From positions 1 through 17,771 of the forward strand of contig JAJYJL010000030.1 of NCBI GenBank assembly GCA_021789565.1: DNA of 17,771 bases. Direction: 5' to 3'. Origin of the DNA: Acidobacteriota bacterium. Its GTDB lineage: Bacteria > Acidobacteriota > Terriglobia > UBA7540. Positions 13,913 through 17,771 of the stretch are shown piece by piece. The notes under the pieces were generated by a model that saw only the letters and a list, made by a program, of their open reading frames with translations, had not been told where the DNA came from and ran no database searches. The first letter of the stretch is position 1. Each line of letters opens with the position of its first letter. A program made the translations under genes and the position numbers.

Positions 13913-14521
13913 ATGAGTCCGCGCCGGGTCGACCACGAGCTTACTGCACGACGCCGCGACGCTCTGATCAAGGCGGGTTACGCCGAAATTCTGGACAAAG
14001 GCCTGCATTCCACCACCATCGATTCTGTGGTGGCGCGCGCCAATTCCAGCAAGGGCGGAGCGCTCCACTATTTCCACAGCAAGGAAGACCTCTTTTACGC
14101 CGTCCTGGAGTGGCTGCTCAATGAACTGACCCGCAGCCTTGACCAGGTGGCGGCCAGCCAGGATTCACCCCGAGAGCGACTGGCGGCGGAACTGGAACTG
14201 CTGTTTCACAGCGCCGAAGTCAATCGCAAGCTTTACCTTGTGCTGTTTGATTTCGTCACCCTCGGCTCCCGCTCCGACCGCTTCCGCCAACTGTTTCATG
14301 AATTCTTTCTCCGCTGCCGCAAGCGCGACGCGCAGATCATTTCCGAAGGCATCAAACTGCAGGAGTTTCGCCGCGTTCGCCCGCAGGACGCCGCCGCCAC
14401 CATCCGCGCCCTGGTGGACGGCTACTGCCTGCAGTGGCTGATGGATTCCAGCCACATCCCCGTTGAGGTCTTCCGCGAGCGCTGCGGCGCCGTCCTCGGC
14501 GCCTACCTGCTGCACGGGTGA
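13913..14521 (+). CDS. TetR/AcrR-family transcriptional regulator
   Basis: A 202-residue TetR-type repressor. The N-terminal helix-turn-helix domain spans about residues 10-58: RRDALIKAGYAEILDKGLHSTTIDSVVARANSSKGGALHYFHSKEDLFYAVLEW. It has the 'T-x-x-x-V-A-x-x-A-x-x-S-K-G-x-x-x-x-Y-F-x-S-K' signature. The C-terminal helices (about 65-200) form the ligand-binding and dimerisation domain and resemble the BetI-type C-terminal group, with LVDGYCLQWL near residue 165. The start follows AAAGGA 7 nt upstream and a sigma-70 promoter. TetR proteins commonly repress themselves and a neighbour, but no efflux or catabolic gene lies beside it. The adjacent genes are rlmN and a TPR protein, so the target is not evident from context. 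Confidence 0.9.
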   Translation: MSPRRVDHELTARRRDALIKAGYAEILDKGLHSTTIDSVVARANSSKGGALHYFHSKEDLFYAVLEWLLNELTRSLDQVAASQDSPRERLAAELELLFHSAEVNRKLYLVLFDFVTLGSRSDRFRQLFHEFFLRCRKRDAQIISEGIKLQEFRRVRPQDAAATIRALVDGYCLQWLMDSSHIPVEVFRERCGAVLGAYLLHG

Positions 14522-14542
14522 GGCGCTATCGCAGGGAAGCCC

Positions 14543-14630
14543 ATCGGGCGCCCGCTTTTGTTGCCCGATAGTAGACCGGGAGGGCGGATCCCTCCCCAAC
14601 GAAAACGTTTGGCGAGGCCACGCATCGCCA
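14543..14630. other. Three consecutive hairpins in the TetR-TPR intergenic region
   Basis: Within the 154-bp gap three inverted repeats follow one another. They are ATCGGGC/GCCCGAT (14543-14549/14563-14569), GGGAGGG/CCCTCCC with a 5-nt loop (14578-14584/14590-14596), and TGGCGA/TCGCCA with a 9-nt loop (14610-14615/14625-14630). The palindrome AAACGTTT (14603-14610) abuts the third. This could be a terminator region for the TetR gene, a structured 5' leader of the TPR gene, or a small RNA. Confidence 0.4.
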
Positions 14631-14675
14631 GTGTTCGCGGTTCGTTTCCACAAGAATTCTTATTATGCAGGTCGT

Positions 14676-15095
14676 ATGAAAAAACGGGATGAACTCAGTT
14701 TGGCTATGGTTCGGAGCACCAAGCTTTGGCGGTCAGGCAATCGCTTGCAAGCGCTGGAGCTTCTTGATGACTCCATTGCAGAAGCCGCTCGCAAGAACCA
14801 GCATCAGTGGGCGCGAGGATTATCCCGCCACGCTGCTGTGATGTGCCGTCTGGATGGCGACCTCGAATCTGCCAGACACTATAGTGAGCAAGCCCTTTTG
14901 TACGGCCCTGATCATCCGACGGCATTATTCGGGATGGCCAAAATTCTCCTCGAACAAGGTGAAGCTAATCTTGCCCGGAAGTACGCAGCCGAATGCTATG
15001 AAATCAGTTTACGCGGCGGCACGGAGCTCGATCGTTCGAGAGTCGAATTGATTATCAGCCTATGGCCGGAATTGGATACATGCAACAGCGGGTAG
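14676..15095 (+). CDS. Small tetratricopeptide-repeat (TPR) protein
   Basis: A 139-residue, all-helical soluble protein without signal peptide or membrane segment. Two to three TPR-like units are visible. SGNRLQALELLDDSIAEAARKNQ (about 20-42) is followed by LDGDLESARHYSEQALLYGPDHP (about 59-81), then ALFGMAKILLEQGEANLARKYAAECYEISL. These keep the A/G-x3-A spacing and the Y-x-x-A-L-x-x-x-P ending of the repeat. TPRs are protein-interaction scaffolds; no partner is suggested by the neighbours. The ATG at 14676 is chosen because MKKRDELSLAM starts the helical part and follows an AGGT site 5 nt upstream. The frame is open upstream, but that part runs back through the hairpin region into the TetR gene. 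Confidence 0.65.
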   Translation: MKKRDELSLAMVRSTKLWRSGNRLQALELLDDSIAEAARKNQHQWARGLSRHAAVMCRLDGDLESARHYSEQALLYGPDHPTALFGMAKILLEQGEANLARKYAAECYEISLRGGTELDRSRVELIISLWPELDTCNSG

Positions 15096-15200
15096 CTTAG
15101 GGCCTTGGTTCTGGGGTCGGCGCTTTTGAGAATCGGGACAAGTTCCGACTCTGTAGGTCCCGCAGAGCGGGATGGTGTGCGCTATACTCGCAGTATTTGC

Positions 15201-15229
15201 TTGACTTTTGTGGGCTAGCGTGGTAGCCT
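15201..15229 (+). promoter_or_regulatory. Promoter candidate reading into the repeat array
   Basis: TTGACT (15201-15206), a 17-bp spacer and TAGCCT (15224-15229). The -35 is good and the -10 weak. No gene begins within 490 bp downstream, so if active it would make a non-coding transcript over the repeats or a long leader for the membrane-protein gene. Confidence 0.3.
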
Positions 15230-15290
15230 TCCTGGTGGCGGATTGTGATCATAACGGTAAGTAGTCTGGTCGGACTCTTAATATGGCTGC

Positions 15291-15540
15291 AACGTGTTGA
15301 AAACAATTGCCCATAGGGTTTGGCATTACAATTGTGGGACAAAAAAACACGCTTTTTTTAAAAACGAACCGGAGAGGTTATTGAAAACAAGGGATCGGCC
15401 ATCAAAAACGAACCTAAACGAACCGAAAAACGAAGCGGAGAAGTTGTTGAAAACACGTAGCTGTGGAAAAAACGAACCTAAAAACGAACCGGGCCATGTT
15501 GTTGAAAATACACGGGGGCGAAAAAAACGAACCGGAGAGC
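15291..15540 (+). repeat. Irregular direct-repeat array (AAAACGAACC / GTTGTTGAAAACA modules)
   Basis: The head module AAAACGAACC or a close variant ends at 15370, 15414, 15424, 15436 (as AACGAAGC), 15478, 15490 and 15533. The tail module (GGAGA)RGTTRTTGAAAACA occurs at 15371-15389 and 15435-15455. A variant GTTGTTGAAAATACAC lies at 15498-15513, and a lone tail GTGTTGAAAACA at 15294-15305. Spacing is irregular (about 10-60 bp), unlike a CRISPR or simple tandem array. One tail copy carries an extra base, so the repeats are not kept in a single reading frame, which argues for a DNA- or RNA-level element. The stretch is visibly richer in A than its surroundings. Confidence 0.75.
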
Positions 15541-15652
15541 TCGCTGGGAAGAATTTGAGTGAAAAATATCCCGCATGAAGGCTATTATCCCGCCTGACCG
15601 CCTCCCGCGACCGCGCCTGCTTAGCGGAGCGGTTTCGTCCAAGCCTTGAAGG

Positions 15653-15681
15653 TTGACGCGTTGCCGAGCCAATGAGACACT
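15653..15681 (+). promoter_or_regulatory. Promoter candidate for the CPBP-type gene
   Basis: TTGACG (15653-15658), a 17-bp spacer and GACACT (15676-15681), ending 42 bp before the start codon at 15724. The -35 is strong and the -10 weak. Confidence 0.35.
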
Positions 15682-15723
15682 AGCCCTCCCGCACATGCGG
15701 TTGTTTGCCTGAAGGGAAACTGA

Positions 15724-16428
15724 ATGCTTTCAAGCTCGGTCCGGATTGGTTTTTCGGTGCTCCTCATCGTAGGCGTTCCGCTTCTTTCCTGGCGCAGCTC
15801 ACGCCCGGATCTGGTGCAGGGCATCCCCAAAACGGCGCTCTACTTTTCCGCGGTGGTTTCGCAGTGGATGCTGGCGGCGATCGGGGCGCTGGTGGTTTTT
15901 TTTGCATGGCCGGATGGGCTGACGGTAGGGTTGGCCGCGGTTTCGGGTTCCGGCTTCCTCAAATGGACAGTCGTGCTGGTTCTGGTTTCCGTGGCGGGGC
16001 TGGGGCTGGTGCTGTATCTGGAGCGGCATGGTTTGTGGCCGGAAGAACCCGAAATGGTGCGCATTCTGATGCCGCAGACGAGCCGGGAAAGATGGTGGTC
16101 GCTGTTGGGCATGGCGCCCACGGCGGGCTTGTGCGAAGAGTTTCTTTACCGCGGATTTCTGCTGGCTGAGGCCTCGGCCTGGTTCCATTCGGCGGGGTGG
16201 GGCGTAGCGGTTTCGTCGGCTGCTTTCGGCCTGGCGCATTCCTACCAGGGCCTGAGTGGCATGGTTCGCGCGGGCTTGCTGGGAGCGTTGCTGGCCTGGC
16301 CAGTGGTCCAGACAGGCTCGCTCTATCCATCCATGACGGCGCATTTCCTGATTGATGCCCTGGCGCTGCTTTGGCTGGGCCCGAAATTCATGAGGAAACA
16401 GCCTGCAATAATTGAGGATTCACGCTAG
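15724..16428 (+). CDS. CPBP-family intramembrane protease-like protein (CAAX prenyl endopeptidase type)
   Basis: A 234-residue integral membrane protein with about six to seven hydrophobic helices. The C-terminal half carries all the ABI/CPBP motifs. E138-E139-x3-R143 is in CEEFLYRGFLL, H172 in AFGLAHSYQG, and H207-x3-D211 in TAHFLIDAL. These are the glutamate, histidine and aspartate residues proposed to form the metalloprotease site in the membrane. Bacterial members process or protect against small peptides, or act as membrane scaffolds; the substrate here is unknown. The ATG follows AAGGGA 7 nt upstream and a TTGACG promoter candidate. A short zinc-ribbon gene begins 12 bp after its stop, so the two are likely cotranscribed. 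Confidence 0.88.
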   Translation: MLSSSVRIGFSVLLIVGVPLLSWRSSRPDLVQGIPKTALYFSAVVSQWMLAAIGALVVFFAWPDGLTVGLAAVSGSGFLKWTVVLVLVSVAGLGLVLYLERHGLWPEEPEMVRILMPQTSRERWWSLLGMAPTAGLCEEFLYRGFLLAEASAWFHSAGWGVAVSSAAFGLAHSYQGLSGMVRAGLLGALLAWPVVQTGSLYPSMTAHFLIDALALLWLGPKFMRKQPAIIEDSR

Positions 16429-16440
16429 AATGTGGGGACT

Positions 16441-16710
16441 ATGGAAGAGCGAGACTTTTTCGACGAAAAAGAAGTTTCAAAACCGGCCAATCTTTCCTGC
16501 CACCACTGCCGCCAGACGGCCACCTACCAGGTCCGCTGGCTTGAGCGCACCAAGAAGAAAACTTTGCGGGGTAACGCCGACGAACGCGACCGTGCAAAGT
16601 TCCAGAAAATCAGGTCGTACATGCTGCGGCGTGATGACGTTGTGCTGTGCCAGAACCCGCGCTGCCGGAAAAGGTTCGAGATCACCGGACAGTCGCTGGT
16701 TTTTATGTAA
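16441..16710 (+). CDS. Small zinc-ribbon-like protein
   Basis: An 89-residue, highly charged soluble protein. Two cysteine pairs frame it: C-x2-C in LSCHHCRQTA (about residues 20-23) and C-x4-C in VLCQNPRCRKRFEITGQ (about 71-76). This is the arrangement of a treble-clef or zinc-ribbon knuckle pair separated by a basic helical middle (RTKKKTLRGNADERDRAKFQKIRSYMLRRDD). It could bind nucleic acid or a protein partner; I do not recognise the family. The ATG at 16441 is preferred over a GTG three codons upstream; GGGG lies 3-4 nt before it. The 12-bp gap to the CPBP-type gene implies cotranscription. Confidence 0.65.
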   Translation: MEERDFFDEKEVSKPANLSCHHCRQTATYQVRWLERTKKKTLRGNADERDRAKFQKIRSYMLRRDDVVLCQNPRCRKRFEITGQSLVFM

Positions 16711-16744
16711 AAGCTCGATCGGCGAATCGTTGCCAGCCGCGCGC

Positions 16745-17557
16745 CTAGAACGGGCGCAGGATCCCGGGGCCAATCGGGAAGCGGCGGAAGCGCCGTCGCC
16801 TCGCCTTACTTCCTTGATCGGGCTGTTGGCGTTCGACAACCGGTGGCGAAGGAGGATCACCGCTGAAATCGAGCTGTTCCGGCGCAAAGGTCAGAGGGGT
16901 TGCCAACTGAAGTTCCAGACTGGTTCCGGGCGGAAGATAAATATTCTTGCCACGCCCGGCCAGCACCCAGATGGCTCCGGCCGCGGCGCCCGCAGCACTT
17001 CCAATCCCGAGGCCTCTGAGCGTATGGCCGCCCGAAATGCCCGCCAGGGTGCCGATTTGAGCTCCGGTGACGGTGGTTTCTGCTACCCGGCCGGCATCTT
17101 TCCCCTTGGTGGACTGGCCTTCGATTTTTCCTTCCTTGCGGTTAAAGCCCTCGTTGCCGCTCGACCCGAAAGAGGAGAGCGAAGCGCGCAGGTTTTCCGT
17201 CACACCATTGGGAAGGGTCAGGGAATCGAATCGAAGTCCCAGTTTTGCTTTTCCCCGGATGCGGCCGGGCTTCACCACCTGGGTCACTTCTCCTTTGACG
17301 TAGCTACCCACGGGAATCACGATGCGGTTGTCGACCGTGATGGGAAAAATGGTCCGGCAATAGATGGACTGGCCGGGAAAGGCGGTCTTGGAGTTGATGG
17401 CATTTTCAAGCGAGACGGGAATATGAGTCTCTGCCGGAACCGTGACGTTGGCTGGGGGCTGCGGCGGTGGGTCCGTGGGCGTGGCATTCTGGGCTGCCAG
17501 CGGTTGCCAGAAAACCAGGACCAGGAAGCTGAGTGCAAAACGTTGGTAGGAACTCAT
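16745..17557 (-). CDS. Exported protein with VirB10/TrbI-like beta domain and glycine-rich segment
   Basis: A 270-residue protein with a signal peptide (ALSFLVLVFWQPLAAQ, about 1-22) and a Pro-rich linker (TDPPPQPPANV). A beta-rich domain follows at about 38-125: VPAETHIPVSLENAINSK...GQSIYCRTIFPITVDNRIVIPVGSYVKGEV...GLRFDSLTLPNG. Its 'I-P-V-x-L, then I-P-x-G-S-x-V-x-G-x-V' pattern recalls the periplasmic domain of VirB10/TrbI channel proteins. Many acidobacterial genomes carry such stand-alone versions outside any secretion locus. Residues about 165-200 are glycine-zipper-like (GTLAGISGG...GIGSAAGAAAGAI), followed by LPPGTSLELQL. The C-terminus is Arg-rich (KARRRRFRR). No type IV secretion genes are nearby, so a conjugation role is unlikely. 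GAGG lies 10 nt before the ATG. It is convergent with the zinc-ribbon gene. Confidence 0.6.
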   Translation of the reverse strand: MSSYQRFALSFLVLVFWQPLAAQNATPTDPPPQPPANVTVPAETHIPVSLENAINSKTAFPGQSIYCRTIFPITVDNRIVIPVGSYVKGEVTQVVKPGRIRGKAKLGLRFDSLTLPNGVTENLRASLSSFGSSGNEGFNRKEGKIEGQSTKGKDAGRVAETTVTGAQIGTLAGISGGHTLRGLGIGSAAGAAAGAIWVLAGRGKNIYLPPGTSLELQLATPLTFAPEQLDFSGDPPSPPVVERQQPDQGSKARRRRFRRFPIGPGILRPF

Positions 17558-17771
17558 GCTTTGATAACCTCACGCCTGGGCAGTCTGGAACCTGGTGATT
17601 CGACGTCAAATCTCATCAGGGAGTTGCTTTGAACTTTATAGCCGGATTTATGGCCTGGCGCTAGCCCAACTTCCGCGGTCAATGACGAATTTTGAGTCGT
17701 TTTGGAGAGCAGGCCTTTTGTTTTCAATGTAAGTGTGTTCGAGTTCGAAATAGTGACGAATATATTAAAGA
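17558..17771. other. 214-bp 3' flank without a recognisable gene
   Basis: Upstream region of the exported VirB10-like gene (minus strand). TTTGACG is present on the minus strand near 17609-17615, a possible -35 without a good -10. The last 100 bp turn A/T-rich and show no open frame I can support. Confidence 0.4.

Larger units (their letters stand above)
15096..15723. other. Gene-free stretch of 628 bp with repeats and promoter-like sites
   Basis: No convincing gene. It holds a TCCCGC-AGA-GCGGGA hairpin (15158-15172), two TTGAC-type promoter candidates (15201 and 15653), and a direct-repeat array with A/T-rich hairpins (15291-15540). A frame at 15294-15578 reads as repeated NEPE/LLKT peptides but seems a by-product of the DNA repeat. 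Confidence 0.6.

Noticed and set aside
15291..15540. CRISPR array
   Set aside because: Repeat units are short and of unequal length, spacing varies from about 10 to 60 bp, and no cas gene is present.
15294..15578. Frame encoding repeated NEPE/LLKT peptides
   Set aside because: A GTG start without ribosome site, and one repeat copy is out of frame with the others; explained by the DNA repeat.
16412..17632. Plus-strand frame of 406 codons at the right end
   Set aside because: Antisense to the exported VirB10-like gene and overlaps the zinc-ribbon gene; no motif.

Overview
The window looks like a chromosomal segment of a GC-rich bacterium, most likely a member of Acidobacteriota. The strongest pointer is the secreted VWA protein at 8622-9800, which has the architecture of the 'VWFA-related Acidobacterial domain' family. 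The small exported proteins, the double TonB-C protein and the housekeeping gene variants fit that assignment. No rRNA, tRNA, CRISPR array, transposase, integrase or phage gene was seen.

Layout. 1-3629 (minus strand): a probable sugar operon reads leftward as an SDR epimerase/dehydrogenase, a zinc-dependent alcohol dehydrogenase and a RhaT-type sugar/H+ symporter. It is followed by a ribbon-helix-helix (antitoxin-like) gene whose stop overlaps the start of a second gene cut by the window edge. 3902-5199: a small exported protein (minus) is divergent from surE (plus), with a perfect 12-bp palindrome between them. 5200-5623 holds no gene that can be supported. 5624-8528: a PilZ-like gene (minus) is divergent from gltX-rlmB (plus), which carry translation functions. 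8622-9800: the VWA protein. 9830-11445 (minus): an operon reads acpS, a double TonB-C protein, then a small exported PH-like protein. 11652-12638: a PgeF/YfiH-type protein, convergent with rlmN (12676-13740, minus) across a strong hairpin. 13913-15095: a TetR-family regulator and a TPR protein, separated by three consecutive hairpins. 15096-15723: a 628-bp gene-free stretch with an irregular direct-repeat array built on AAAACGAACC and GTTGTTGAAAACA modules. 15724-16710: a CPBP-type (CAAX-protease-like) membrane protein with a short zinc-ribbon gene 12 bp downstream. 16745-17557 (minus): an exported protein with a VirB10/TrbI-like look and a glycine-rich segment.

Most of the window is ordinary: translation (gltX, rlmB, rlmN), lipid and cell maintenance (acpS, surE, pgeF), sugar uptake and oxidation, and envelope proteins. 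I do not see a complete new system. The items that merit follow-up are the repeat array at 15291-15540, the triple hairpin at 14543-14630, the RHH gene with its own tandem operator-like repeats, and several proteins whose signature residues are degraded (VWA without a proper MIDAS, PilZ without its canonical motifs).
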